A stretch of 30,914 nt of DNA. It comes from JAJKJG01 sp036386395. GTDB taxonomy: Bacteria; Pseudomonadota; Alphaproteobacteria; Rhizobiales; Beijerinckiaceae. The notes beneath the pieces are model-generated. The model saw only the letters and a list, made by a program, of their open reading frames with translations. It ran no database searches and was not told the origin of the DNA. The stretch covers positions 1 through 30,914 of the forward strand of contig DASVVU010000278.1 of NCBI GenBank assembly GCA_036386395.1, in the 5' to 3' direction. Position numbers and translations under genes: made by a program. This document shows, in pieces, positions 17,701 to 23,384 of this stretch; the first letter of the stretch is position 1; the number at the start of each line of letters is the position of its first letter.

Positions 17701-20700
17701 GCGGAGGCGCCGACACGCTCCTCGGCGGCGACGGCGGCGACGTGTACATCTACGCGTCGGGCGACGGCAGCGACGTGATCCGGGAGGTCGGCTCCTCGTC
17801 GAACACCGACGTCCTGCGGTTCACGGACCTCAACCAGGCGGATGTCGCGTTCGCGCGGTCCACGACGGACCAGAAGGATCTCGTGATCACGGTCGCCGCG
17901 ACGGGCGCGACGATCACGGTCGACGAGCACTTCAACGCCCCCGAGACCGGGCTCGAACAGGTCCGGTTCGCCGACAACTCGACGCTCGACGCGGCGGCGA
18001 TCTTCAACCTCGCCCCGACGACCTTCATGGGTACGAGCGGGAACGACACGCTGAACGGCGACGATAATCCGAACCTGCTGTACGGCCTCGCCGGCGACGA
18101 CTCGCTCAGAGGCAGCTACGGCAACGACCGGCTGTACGGGGACATCGGCAACGACACCCTCGACGGCGGCGCCGGCAACGATCAACTGTTCGGCGATGCC
18201 GGCAACGACTTTCTCTACGCCGCCGACCACGACGACACGCTGGCGGGCGGTGCCGGCACCGACACCCTCGAGGGCGCCATGGGCGTCGACACGTACGTCT
18301 TCAACCTCGGCGACGGGCAGGACACGGTCTATGACGGCGGCCTCTTCGAGATCGACACGCTGCGGCTCGGGACCGGCATCGCCGCGAGCGACCTCGTCAT
18401 CACCCGGAGCGGCGACAACGAGATCCTCACGATCGGCTCGACCACCGACAAGGTGATCCTGCGCGATCAGTTCAGGGTGTCGTGGGGCGGCGTCGACGAG
18501 GTCCGCTTCGCCGACGGCACGGTGTGGAACCGCGCGACCCTCGAGGCGCAGGCGAACAATCCGCCGACCGCAGCCGCCGACAGCGCCGCCGTGAACGAGG
18601 ACGCCACCGCGACCGGCAGCGTGCTCGCGAACGACACGGACCCGGGCGACACCCTGCGGGTCAGCGCGGTCGCAGGCCAGCCCGTCCCGACAGGCGGCAG
18701 CGTCAACATCGCCGGCGTCTACGGCACGCTGACGCTCAACAGCAACGGCAGCTACAGCTACAGCCCGAACAACGCGGCGGCGCACGATCTCCTGCCGAAC
18801 CAGGTGGTAAGCGAGGCCTTTACCTACACGGTGAGCGACACCCGGAACGCCACGGCGTCCGCGACCCTGACCTTCACCATCACAGGCATCGCCAACACCT
18901 TTACGGGCACGGCGGGCAACGACACCCTCACGGGCACGGCGGGCGGCGACACCCTCGACGGCCAGGGCGGCAACGACGTGCTGATCGGCGGCATGGGCGG
19001 CGACGCCCTCATCGGCGGCACCGGCGTCGACACGGCGAGCTACGCGGGCGCGCCGGCGGGCTTGACGGCGAGCCTCGCGGCGCCGGCCGGCAACACCGGC
19101 CATGCCGCCGGCGACACCTATTCCGGCATCGAGAACCTGACCGGCAGCGCCTTCGCGGACAGCCTCACGGGCGACGCCAACGCCAACGCGCTCGACGGCG
19201 GCGCCGGCAACGACACCCTGAACGGCGGCGCCGGCATCGACAGCATGGCCGGCGGCGCCGGCGACGACGTCTACTTCGTCGACGTCGCGGGCGACGTGGT
19301 GACGGAGGCGGCGGGCGCCGGCACGGACCTGATCAACACGGCGCTGACGAGCTATACCCTCGGGGCGGAGGTGGAGAACCTCACCTTCACGGGCACGGCG
19401 GCCTTCACCGGCACCGGCAACACCCTCAACAACCAGATCACCGGCGGCTCAGGCGCCGACACCCTGAACGGCGGCGCCGGCAACGACACGCTGAACGGCG
19501 GCGCCGGCATCGACAGCCTCGCCGGCGGGGCGGGCGACGACACGTACGTCGTGGACGTCGCGGGCGACGTGGTGACCGAGGCGGCGAGCGCCGGCATCGA
19601 CGAGGTCCGCACGACGCTCGCGAGCTACACGCTCGGCACCAACGTCGAGAAGCTGACCTATGCCGGCGCCGGCAACTTCACCGGCACCGGCAACACGCTG
19701 GCGAACGAGCTCGTGGGCGGCGCCGGCAACGATACGCTGAACGGCGGCACCGGCAGCGACACCATGAAGGGCGGCGCCGGCAACGACGTCTACACCGTCG
19801 ACGTCGCGACCGACGTGGTGACCGAGAACGCGAACGAGGGCACGGACGAGATCCGCACGGCGCTCACGACCTACACGCTCGGCGCCAACATCGAGAAGCT
19901 GACCTTCACCGGGACCGCGGCCTTCACCGGCACCGGCAACACCCTCGACAACACGATCGTCGGGGCCGCCGGCGCCGACACGCTGAGCGGCGGGGCCGGC
20001 AACGACACCCTCGACGGCGGCGCCGGCATCGACCGCATGAGCGGCGGCACCGGCGACGACGTGTACTTCGTCAGCGTCGCGACCGACGTGATCGTGGAGA
20101 ACGCGTCCGAGGGCACGGACGAGGTCCGCACGGCTCTGACGAGCTTCACGCTCGGAACGAACGTCGAGAACCTCACCTTCACGGGCACGGTGGCCTTCAC
20201 CGGCACCGGCAACACCCTCGACAACAAGATCGTCGGGGCCGCCGGCGCCGACACGCTGAGCGGCGGAGCCGGCAACGACACCCTCGACGGCGGCGCCGGC
20301 ATCGACCGCATGAGCGGCGGCACCGGCGACGACGTGTACTTCGTCAGCGTCGCGACCGACGTCATCGTCGAGAACGCGTCCGAGGGCACGGACGAGGTCC
20401 GCACCTCGCTTGCGAGCTTCACGCTCGGCACGAACGTGGAGTATCTCAGCTTCACCGGCACCGCGGCCGCCACGGGGACGGGCAACACGCTCGACAACCG
20501 CATCGTCGGCAACACCGGCAACGATACGCTGAGCGGCGGCGCGGGCCTCGACACCCTGACGGGCGGCGCCGGCAACGACAGCCTCACGGGCGGGGCGGGC
20601 AGCGACACCTTCACGTTCGCGGCGGGCTTCGGCAAGGACACGGTCACCGACTTCACGGCGGGCGCCGCCACCGACGACGTGATCGAGTTCAAGCAGGCGG

Positions 20701-20846
20701 TGTTCGCGAACCTGCAGGCGGTGCTGGCCTCGGCGACCCAGGTCGGAGCCGACGTGCTGATCACGGCCGATCCGAACAACACCTTGACCCTCAAGTCCGT
20801 GGCGCTCGCAAGCCTCCACGCCGACGACTTCAGGTTCGTCGCGTAG
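8718..20846 (+). CDS. Giant serralysin-like (M10) metallopeptidase / RTX calcium-binding protein, 4042 aa
   Basis: Predicted secreted protein exported by a type I system. Residues 1-205 form an M10-type peptidase with zinc motif HEIFHALGLGH (133-143) and a Met-turn AMSV (Met157); the Tyr that follows the Met-turn in typical serralysins is Val here. Scattered RTX nonapeptides (GGAGNDxL type) occur at about 258-292, 329-374 and 589-665. EF-hand-like calcium loops (DLDGDGLEL, DLDGNGKIDD, DLDGDGVTD) lie at 802-925, then a helical stretch to about 1205. About 15 units of ~135 residues follow (1209-3280), each with RTX repeats, a YVFGxGxGQDxI motif, a KDQF/KGQF motif and FADGTxW: the haemolysin-type calcium-binding related repeat. 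Next are a VCBS/cadherin-like Ig domain (about 3281-3391), a second RTX array with 91-residue units, and a C-terminal type I secretion region ending DDFRFVA. I saw no cysteine, typical of RTX proteins. No signal peptide, and no exporter genes nearby. Confidence 0.93.
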   Translation: MTSAAFNISELFVGPGRKWPGPTLTYTFLTQNPTYGTQYPDFQPLSDAQKAAIRAIFIDLQSYINLQFVEVTQDNATGQIGDIAIGIRDIPLPFSGEANVNIPNPGEAGDVWLSSRSYGSGQSSDAFINTAMHEIFHALGLGHPSGDLENSYSFTAMSVNSNLLRSPITPQLYDISALQHLYGAAEKNTGNDTYTFGNFSPVFSIWDTGGIDTLSAAGSSSGALLNLNDTAFSSIGYSQDYSPDFPAKNVSIARNVVIEKAIGSEQADIIIGNETKNELTGNGGNDLIFGDEVAARAVIPNNGTRGDFNFIDGFWELGKYQVAGVAAEDDDDQIDAGAGNDWVFAGDGADIVRGGAGNDFLDGGAKIDVAVYDDVSGTITARLLTPSDVPNGMAPNSSPVWEVSFTRNSGQEIDKLRDFELVRLGDGTQRVLIEGPLQGGDRTLLFDGGGSTADTLDFSAHDGPVYVGSASGKVGAEVFAGWSPTSQLGQWLWNVFVPSGDPTGEGLTDPTGLRFTNFERVTGSSGDDIMGLWWLNPGGALTPEQEQKWDEARAEEIPFGTRSPAEIGAALDARMELARQIPQNQQDVVIEGGDGDDVIVGTRTGVDKIYGGAGNDHLYAGGFTSEIHGGAETDYLEGGGFKSQLYGEGGADIFGLAGNTFVMDATAEDFVTWGSFHLTGGVQQWWMEAGWAYWTPMSGIMSAFPLGMADVMGAMTVLVDVPTMATVRYAVTEADQLVVQFARGRGGQAVINDYKVDLDTGAAPAHIVAFRQVTGHGSLEDLETFLNLALKAGYGGGTSGADPLVLDLDGDGLELTRRDAGAYFDVDRDGFAERTAWVKGDDGILARDLDGNGKIDDQGELFGDATTPGFTALAALDSNADGKISSADSAFGSLRVWRDLDGDGVTDAGELKTLAESGITEISLASAAPAIGTVRGSTIRAEAAFTRADGTTSKISDVVLQNNQTDSRYLGDTTVSAAAAALPNLKGFGNMTDLSVAMTNDATLLNQVSAFKGLAPTTSWTALRASAADILLRWAHVDGVAADPMAQGAFDTRRLAFLEKYFGYEMAPRENGQPSGINVAELVTSWNEVLDKAAIRLAAQGPLHAIFSDLPYNVGTDDFHAASPTTLTDAYRAAIAQLPATAPEALSAWTGSWGPALSAYTDALVRHDGIEIRTDFAVQSLVRALDGTTPALTLSDLVSGLGLTGVTVGTAGNDSLARSASGLQVYVGGAGNDTITGGGGQDVYVYGRGFGQDTIFDSEGPDSGDRVRLALYNASDVKIVREGIDLVIRVNGTTDRITVKDQFATPLVTMGGVPITPDKGIEEIQFADGTIYEAVDIAAATGLGTNGADTIDGTAFGDEIEGLKGDDLLRGGDAGDNYYYTRGDGNDTIQDVMANPLLAGADTLLLLGGVTAPDLRLTRDGRSDDLRIGFAWGGDSITVKGQFAYDATGFQTKISTDSRIEALFFDQGAAWSWLDLQANVIGAYTTAGDDLTYGFGTSDELYASAGNDTLVGLDGGDTYHFGLGSGHDTIHDQQQFPETFISGLLGYSWAADDTLVFGKGIRPSDVTFKRSGAAPDLTITIAGSDDVLTIKDQFVGVKLDLFDLLGIAWFNRVETFRFEDGTVLTWEDVLHSVTTGTAADESLYGAYYADTLDGKGGNDFLSGGDDGDTYLFGLGYGNDTIDDQQTNVLTQTADTVRFGAGIAVADVQFRRDGASKDLLVTLASGDTLRVQGQYDIIETGPFGTQAFHQIERFAWADGTVKTWAVLQREIIAAAKTAGDDLIVGTHFDDTIDGGAGADRLEGENGADTYVFGLGYGADVVRDNWTNILSGNGDAVAFGAGIAPQDIVIARVGANDVRLGLAGTTDSLTIEGQFVYSTINYRAYEIESFSFANGTTWTAADLRANYLVQAKTAGNDVIEGFWSDDTLDGGAGNDVLRGGDGSDVYRFAAGFGDDRIEESVGLVTYADADAVEFGAGITAANTILSRSGSDLVVTFNGSSDRLTVAGEFGHVAWFNGWQDVETFRFADGTAWSDADVRAKLLQQAKTAGNDTVTGFYTADLLDGGAGNDLLQGQGGGDTYVFGKGYGQDTIQEFAAIYEDQPDTVAFDASVTRPEVTFQIVGNDLRISIAGTADTLTILGHAASNPARIEFFRFADGTTLTAAEVAAGALQAQSTSGNDTIAGTNQDDVLDGGAGNDLLSGLFGEDTYVFGRGSGQDTIDENGNSTVFADSWIDKVSFKSGVAPADLGLSRSGNDLVVTIAGTTDRLTVKGQFAGTGPLNADRIERFFFADGTTLYGPDIDALVLKGQATAGADMMTGYDSPDIFDGLAGDDTMTGTQGADTYVFGRGSGQDVIDDNGNSSSDAASFPDEVSFKPDVAPADVAVSRSGDDLVLTIAGTTDRLTIKDQFYLTASWGNQDRVERFVFADGTTWTGADVDVRLLQAQATPGDDTIVAYDSADVLDGLGGNDTLSGRLAADTYVFGIGSGQDIVNDNGDSSSDAGSILDRISFKSGIGQSDIQLSKSGNDLVVAIAGTADRVTIKDQFWSTNSWGNGNRIERFVFADGATWTAAEIDVRLLQAQSTPGADTIVAYDSNDVLDGLAGNDTLSGRLAADTYVFGRGSGADVVDENGNSDFNAALVLDTIQFKADVAPTDLEFARAGNDLVIRITGTPDQLTIKDQFYSTISWGNGNRIERFVFADGTVWTATELDLRVLRAMSSAGDDSILAYNSADVLDGLAGNDTLSGGFGADTYVFGRGYGQDVIDEGIVTADSAAVDQVTFKTGVAPGDLRLTKSGNDLIVEIVGTTDRLTVKGHLASTDPGNPKLIEQFVFADGTVWTPDQIENRAYGGTGSSLATSGNDAVLGTAGADTLDGLAGDDTLAGRTGSDTYRIYQGGGNDRIWEEGSSPDSDRIQLVGLNPADVSFTRVGLDLFIKITATGETTLVRSHFLDNASGVEQVAFANGTVWDRVQIQAASVIEGTSAAETIAGTGLPDTIRGRGGADTLLGGDGGDVYIYASGDGSDVIREVGSSSNTDVLRFTDLNQADVAFARSTTDQKDLVITVAATGATITVDEHFNAPETGLEQVRFADNSTLDAAAIFNLAPTTFMGTSGNDTLNGDDNPNLLYGLAGDDSLRGSYGNDRLYGDIGNDTLDGGAGNDQLFGDAGNDFLYAADHDDTLAGGAGTDTLEGAMGVDTYVFNLGDGQDTVYDGGLFEIDTLRLGTGIAASDLVITRSGDNEILTIGSTTDKVILRDQFRVSWGGVDEVRFADGTVWNRATLEAQANNPPTAAADSAAVNEDATATGSVLANDTDPGDTLRVSAVAGQPVPTGGSVNIAGVYGTLTLNSNGSYSYSPNNAAAHDLLPNQVVSEAFTYTVSDTRNATASATLTFTITGIANTFTGTAGNDTLTGTAGGDTLDGQGGNDVLIGGMGGDALIGGTGVDTASYAGAPAGLTASLAAPAGNTGHAAGDTYSGIENLTGSAFADSLTGDANANALDGGAGNDTLNGGAGIDSMAGGAGDDVYFVDVAGDVVTEAAGAGTDLINTALTSYTLGAEVENLTFTGTAAFTGTGNTLNNQITGGSGADTLNGGAGNDTLNGGAGIDSLAGGAGDDTYVVDVAGDVVTEAASAGIDEVRTTLASYTLGTNVEKLTYAGAGNFTGTGNTLANELVGGAGNDTLNGGTGSDTMKGGAGNDVYTVDVATDVVTENANEGTDEIRTALTTYTLGANIEKLTFTGTAAFTGTGNTLDNTIVGAAGADTLSGGAGNDTLDGGAGIDRMSGGTGDDVYFVSVATDVIVENASEGTDEVRTALTSFTLGTNVENLTFTGTVAFTGTGNTLDNKIVGAAGADTLSGGAGNDTLDGGAGIDRMSGGTGDDVYFVSVATDVIVENASEGTDEVRTSLASFTLGTNVEYLSFTGTAAATGTGNTLDNRIVGNTGNDTLSGGAGLDTLTGGAGNDSLTGGAGSDTFTFAAGFGKDTVTDFTAGAATDDVIEFKQAVFANLQAVLASATQVGADVLITADPNNTLTLKSVALASLHADDFRFVA
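12343..18557 (+). repeat. In-gene array of about 15 units of ~405 bp
   Basis: Each unit encodes RTX nonapeptides, then a strand-rich module with KDQF or KGQF and ending FADGTxW. Units between about 15,620 and 16,980 are the closest to each other: the stretch from CTCGACGGCCTTG to TACGTCTTCGG recurs almost unchanged at about 16,093, 16,501 and 16,909, i.e. every 408 bp. This indicates recent expansion by unequal recombination inside the gene. Confidence 0.85.
19390..20540 (+). repeat. Near-identical 273-bp repeats in the 3' RTX array
   Basis: Five units of about 91 codons each carry FTGTGNTL, RTX nonapeptides, DDVYFV or a related strand, and a TDEVRT segment. The two units starting at 19921 and 20194 are nearly identical over more than 200 bp, a sign of very recent duplication or gene conversion. 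Such a region is prone to length change and to assembly collapse. Confidence 0.85.
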
Positions 20847-20904
20847 CGTCTGCGGCGCGTTCCCATTTGCGGGTTGAAAAGGCGGCGAGACTCAACAGTC
20901 CTAT

Positions 20905-21285
20905 CTAAGAAACATTGTCCCGAAGCCACGTTCCGAACTGGCTTTCGTCGATCGCGCCCGCCGCCAGAGCCAGCCAGGTGGCGACGACATCGTCGTCGGA
21001 GGCCGTCAACTCGAGTCCGTTCAAGGCGAGGAAGACTTCGGTGACGACGGCCGACACCCGCTTGTTGCCGTCGTTGAAGGGATGGTTCCTGGCGATCCCG
21101 AAGCCGTAGGCTGCGGCGAGCCCGATCAGGTCGGCGCCTTCGTAGGCGAACAGGTTCCGGGGGCGGTCGAGGGCCGATCGGAGCAGCCCCATGTCCCGCA
21201 CGCCGGGGAGGCCGCCGTGCTCGCTGAGCTGTTCGTCATGGATCGCGAGCACGACATCCGTCTCGACCCAGACCGGGTCGCTCAC
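20905..21285 (-). CDS. doc: Doc/Fic-family toxin, 126 aa
   Basis: Predicted toxin of a type II toxin-antitoxin pair. The Fic signature HPFNDGNKR lies at residues 68-76 and contains the catalytic His and the phosphate-binding loop residues. Length and the N-terminal LAIHDEQLSEHGG / VRDMGLLRSALDRPR pattern match Doc proteins. Doc of phage P1 phosphorylates elongation factor Tu and stops translation; that activity is assumed by family membership. Its start overlaps the stop of the antitoxin gene by 4 bp, so the two are translationally coupled. It converges on the giant RTX gene with a 58-bp gap and marks the right edge of the accessory region. The fold and motif look intact. Confidence 0.92.
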   Translation of the reverse strand: MSDPVWVETDVVLAIHDEQLSEHGGLPGVRDMGLLRSALDRPRNLFAYEGADLIGLAAAYGFGIARNHPFNDGNKRVSAVVTEVFLALNGLELTASDDDVVATWLALAAGAIDESQFGTWLRDNVS

Positions 21286-21506
21286 TTGGCGAGCTCACGC
21301 AGGGCGTTGCGGCGCTTGCGCATGATGGTCCGGGCGGCGCTCATCTGGGCCTCGAAGTGAGGATTGTAGGGCGTGAGGCGGAAACCGTCGGGGCTCTCGG
21401 TCAGGTAGAGGGTGTCGCCCTTGCCGACCTTGAGCCTGCTCAGCACCTCTTTGGAGAACGTCGCCCCGACGGAGTTGCCGATGGTGGTCAGCTTCAGCGT
21501 AAGCAT
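21282..21506 (-). CDS. AbrB/MazE-type antitoxin, 74 aa
   Basis: The first ~45 residues form a swapped-hairpin AbrB DNA-binding domain (LTTIGNSVGATFSKEVLSRL, then KGDTLYLTESPDGFRLTPY). The charged C-terminal tail (MSAARTIMRKRRNALRELAK) is expected to wrap and neutralise the Doc toxin. Classical Doc pairs with Phd, but Doc with an AbrB-type partner is a common alternative in alphaproteobacteria. A strong ribosome-binding site (GGGAGGG on the minus strand) precedes the ATG. Such antitoxins usually repress their own promoter; a candidate operator lies just upstream at 21521-21544. Confidence 0.9.
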   Translation of the reverse strand: MLTLKLTTIGNSVGATFSKEVLSRLKVGKGDTLYLTESPDGFRLTPYNPHFEAQMSAARTIMRKRRNALRELAK

Positions 21507-21520
21507 GGGCGCCCTCCCGT

Positions 21521-21544
21521 GTGTTCATACGCGAGTTATAACAC
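21521..21544 (-). promoter_or_regulatory. Candidate operator/promoter of the toxin-antitoxin pair
   Basis: An inverted repeat GTGTT-N14-AACAC includes the perfect palindrome GTTATAAC (21535-21542), which on the minus strand offers a TATAAC -10-like box 29 bp upstream of the antitoxin start. No matching -35 box is convincing. Autoregulation through this site is inferred from what is known of AbrB-type antitoxins. Confidence 0.35.
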
Positions 21545-21640
21545 TAAGAAGGTTGACAGGTTCCTGCAAGTCCTTCCAGGCGCGACCGGCCCTTGCGCGC
21601 TCGGCGGTCAGTCCCTAGAGAATCAAAGCCGGTCCGATGA

Positions 21641-21717
21641 CGGGGCGTAGCGCAGTCTGGTAGCGCATCTGCTTTGGGAGCAGAGGGTCGCAAGTTCAAA
21701 TCTTGCCGCCCCGACCA
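21641..21717 (+). tRNA. tRNA-Pro (TGG anticodon)
   Basis: A complete 77-nt cloverleaf with encoded CCA. The acceptor CGGGGCG pairs with CGCCCCG, the anticodon stem CTGCT/AGCAG holds the loop TTGGG with anticodon TGG, and the T-arm is GCAAG-TTCAAAT-CTTGC. The C1-G72 first pair is a characteristic feature of bacterial tRNA-Pro. Confidence 0.95.
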
Positions 21718-21746
21718 TCGCCCGCCTTGGGAAACGGACACCGCGA

Positions 21747-22055
21747 ATGACCACCGCCCGCATCCACAAGCCCGCCAAGACCGCGATGCAGTCGGGCCAG
21801 GCCCGGACCAAGCAGTGGCTCCTTGAGTTCGAGCGCACCGAGCCGCGCGAGATCGAGCCGCTGATGGGCTGGACCTCGTCCGGCGACACCCGCCAGCAGG
21901 TGAAGCTGTGGTTCGACACCAGGGAGGAGGCGGTCGCCTACGCCACCCGCGAAGGCATCCCGTTCCGGGTCGAGGAGCCGCAGGAAGCGAAGCGGCGCAC
22001 CATCGCCTATGCCGACAATTTCAAGTTCAACCGCATCGGCCAGTGGACGCATTGA
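21747..22055 (+). CDS. Respiratory complex I accessory subunit (NDUFS4-like, ETC complex I subunit), 102 aa
   Basis: Matches the conserved ETC complex I subunit region that corresponds to mitochondrial NDUFS4 (18-kDa subunit), found in alphaproteobacteria. Diagnostic stretches are RIHKPAKTAMQSG near the N-terminus, LMGWTSSGDTRQQVKLWFDT in the middle, and KRRTIAYADNFKFNRIGQWTH at the C-terminus. It binds the peripheral arm of NADH:ubiquinone oxidoreductase on the cytoplasmic side and supports assembly or stability. Full length for the bacterial family. As usual in this group it lies apart from the nuo operon, between two tRNA genes. Confidence 0.93.
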   Translation: MTTARIHKPAKTAMQSGQARTKQWLLEFERTEPREIEPLMGWTSSGDTRQQVKLWFDTREEAVAYATREGIPFRVEEPQEAKRRTIAYADNFKFNRIGQWTH

Positions 22056-22117
22056 GCGTCTCGCGGCGGCCCGCCCTCGCGAAGCGCCGTGAGGCGCGGT
22101 AAGATCGCCCGCCGGAC

Positions 22118-22194
<77 letters not shown>

Positions 22195-22245
22195 GTCGTC
22201 CGGCCCCGTGCGCATCGCCGCACCGGGAGCGTGGGGAGGGCGGCA

Positions 22246-22551
22246 ATGGTCTCGTTTCTCAAGGCGATCTGGAGCTGGCTCGCCGGCGGGGGAGGGGGCG
22301 CGGCCTCGGACGAGGCCCCCATGGAGGCCGTCGAGTACAAAGGCTATCGCATCCGCCCCGCGCCCTATGTCGCCCCGGGCGGCTTCCAGACCGCCGGCGT
22401 GATCGAGAAAGATGCTCCCGACGGCATGAAGGAGCACCGCTTCATCCGCGCCGAGACTCACCCGAGCCGCGACGACGCGGCCGCCTTCGCGGTCCAGAAG
22501 GGCCGGCAGATCATCGACCAGCAGGGCGAGCGGATGTTCGGCGGCGGATAG
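22246..22551 (+). CDS. HlyU-family protein, 101 aa
   Basis: Resembles the small proteins grouped as the HlyU family: N-terminal MVSFLKAIWSWLAGG, the core EYKGYRIRPAPYVAPGGFQ, and the C-terminal EHRFIRAETHPSRDDAAAF followed by KGRQIIDQQGERMF. The name comes from a proposed activator of Vibrio haemolysin expression, but a regulatory function in alphaproteobacteria is not established and no helix-turn-helix is obvious here. The ATG at 22246 is preferred to a GTG at 22231 because GGGAGGG lies 4 bp upstream. It is single, between tRNA-Arg and two small unknown genes. A link to the RTX gene would be tempting but is unsupported. Confidence 0.8.
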   Translation: MVSFLKAIWSWLAGGGGGAASDEAPMEAVEYKGYRIRPAPYVAPGGFQTAGVIEKDAPDGMKEHRFIRAETHPSRDDAAAFAVQKGRQIIDQQGERMFGGG

Positions 22552-22593
22552 CGCCGGATCGCTATGGCTGATAGTCGTGTCCTAGTGATTTCC

Positions 22594-22842
22594 TTAATCA
22601 AGCTGGACAAAAACAACGACTTTCGATGAGCCGTAGCCGGAACCAGCCGGGATGGGCAAATGCTCGATATCAGTGACCACACCTGTTCGAGTAAGAGATC
22701 GTCCGAATCGTCCGAATTGTGCGACGCTTGGCTCTCTAATGGTGACGCGGTCCCCGCGCTGGGGAAGGATCAGAAAGTCGTACTCGCTAGAAGATAGGTC
22801 AGGTCCAGCCGGGTAGTAGCAAACGCTTGCCTTGATAGTCAT
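22594..22842 (-). CDS. Small hypothetical protein, 82 aa
   Basis: Not recognised. The sequence looks protein-like, with hydrophobic strands (SEYDFLILPQRGDRVTI, TGVVTDIEHLPIP, SKVVVFVQLD) suggesting a small beta-rich domain of about 80 residues. The pattern 'PQRGDRVTI ... GVVTDIEH' resembles an SH3-like barrel, which I cannot confirm. No signal peptide. It is encoded in an AT-richer pocket (about 22,560-23,170) between core genes and is divergent from the zinc-ribbon gene at 22963. The ribosome-binding site is weak. Confidence 0.5.
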   Translation of the reverse strand: MTIKASVCYYPAGPDLSSSEYDFLILPQRGDRVTIREPSVAQFGRFGRSLTRTGVVTDIEHLPIPAGSGYGSSKVVVFVQLD

Positions 22843-22962
22843 GATTGGCTCGGGCGGGCGAGAGATCCCTGCATTCTATTCGAGTACACGGCCAGCACAA
22901 ATGCGTTTGACGAGAGTGGGCAGGAGTAATTAACTTTGGGCTCTCCACATTAGGAGGCAGCA

Positions 22963-23169
22963 GTGGATTTTTCGTTTGATCCTACGCGCGAGACCATTCC
23001 GATAACAGACGATCGGGATGCGATGTTTATCTGCGAGGAAGCCACCACCGAGGGAGTTGTGGCCGGTCATGGTCCATGCAAGGCGTGCGGTTGCAAGGGC
23101 TACATGAAATCCAAGGGCGGTACGGGATATTGCTCGAACTGCGGACATCATTACGATCAACATCGATGA
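22963..23169 (+). CDS. Small zinc-ribbon-like protein, 68 aa
   Basis: A GTG start at 22963 is preceded by a strong TAGGAGG. The C-terminal half carries CKACGCKGY followed 14 residues later by CSNCGHHYDQH: two CxxC pairs plus extra Cys/His residues that probably bind one zinc ion. The first 30 residues are acidic (DPTRETIPITDDRDAMF). Zinc ribbons of this size occur in nucleic-acid- and protein-binding proteins, but no specific role can be given. It lies in the same AT-richer pocket as the divergent 82-residue gene. Confidence 0.65.
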   Translation: MDFSFDPTRETIPITDDRDAMFICEEATTEGVVAGHGPCKACGCKGYMKSKGGTGYCSNCGHHYDQHR

Positions 23170-23203
23170 CACCCTCCACCTCACTTTATTCTTCGCCCCG
23201 GCG

Positions 23204-23307
23204 ATGGTAGAGAGAGGCCCCATGAGCACGGCGGGCCTCTTCTGGGCGGCGGATCGGGCGATCCGCGCGCGGCGAATTATAGGCCCGGACTTCCTCTGAA
23301 GTCCGGG
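23204..23307 (+). promoter_or_regulatory. Three consecutive hairpins upstream of ileS
   Basis: The 215 bp between the zinc-ribbon gene and ileS hold no gene. They contain AGAGGCCC / GGGCCTCT around a 12-nt loop, GCGGATC-GGGC-GATCCGC, and CCCGGACTTC-CTCT-GAAGTCCGGG (23284-23307, a perfect 10-bp stem). None is followed by a U-run, so they are not typical intrinsic terminators. They may end the upstream transcript or form an ileS leader structure. T-box leaders are not expected in alphaproteobacteria and none was seen. Confidence 0.45.
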
Positions 23308-23384
23308 AACGCGCCCGCTCGCCCTTGCCCCGACCTGCGCTTGGCCTCCATCAGGCCGAAAGCCGCCCGACCGGTTTAAAGCCC

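Noticed and set aside
12504..19103. A 2199-residue open frame on the minus strand opposite the RTX repeats
   Set aside because: It is the mirror of a GC-rich, repeat-rich coding strand; its translation is Arg/Val/Ala/Asp-rich with no recognisable domain, while the plus strand encodes clear RTX units.
3917..21717. Genomic island bounded by tRNA attachment repeats
   Set aside because: I looked for a copy of the tRNA-CAT or tRNA-Pro 3' end at the other boundary and for an integrase gene, and found neither; compositional evidence alone does not define att sites.
22246..22551. HlyU-family protein as regulator of the giant RTX gene
   Set aside because: The only link is the family name and a distance of more than 1.4 kb past other genes; no binding site or operon supports it.
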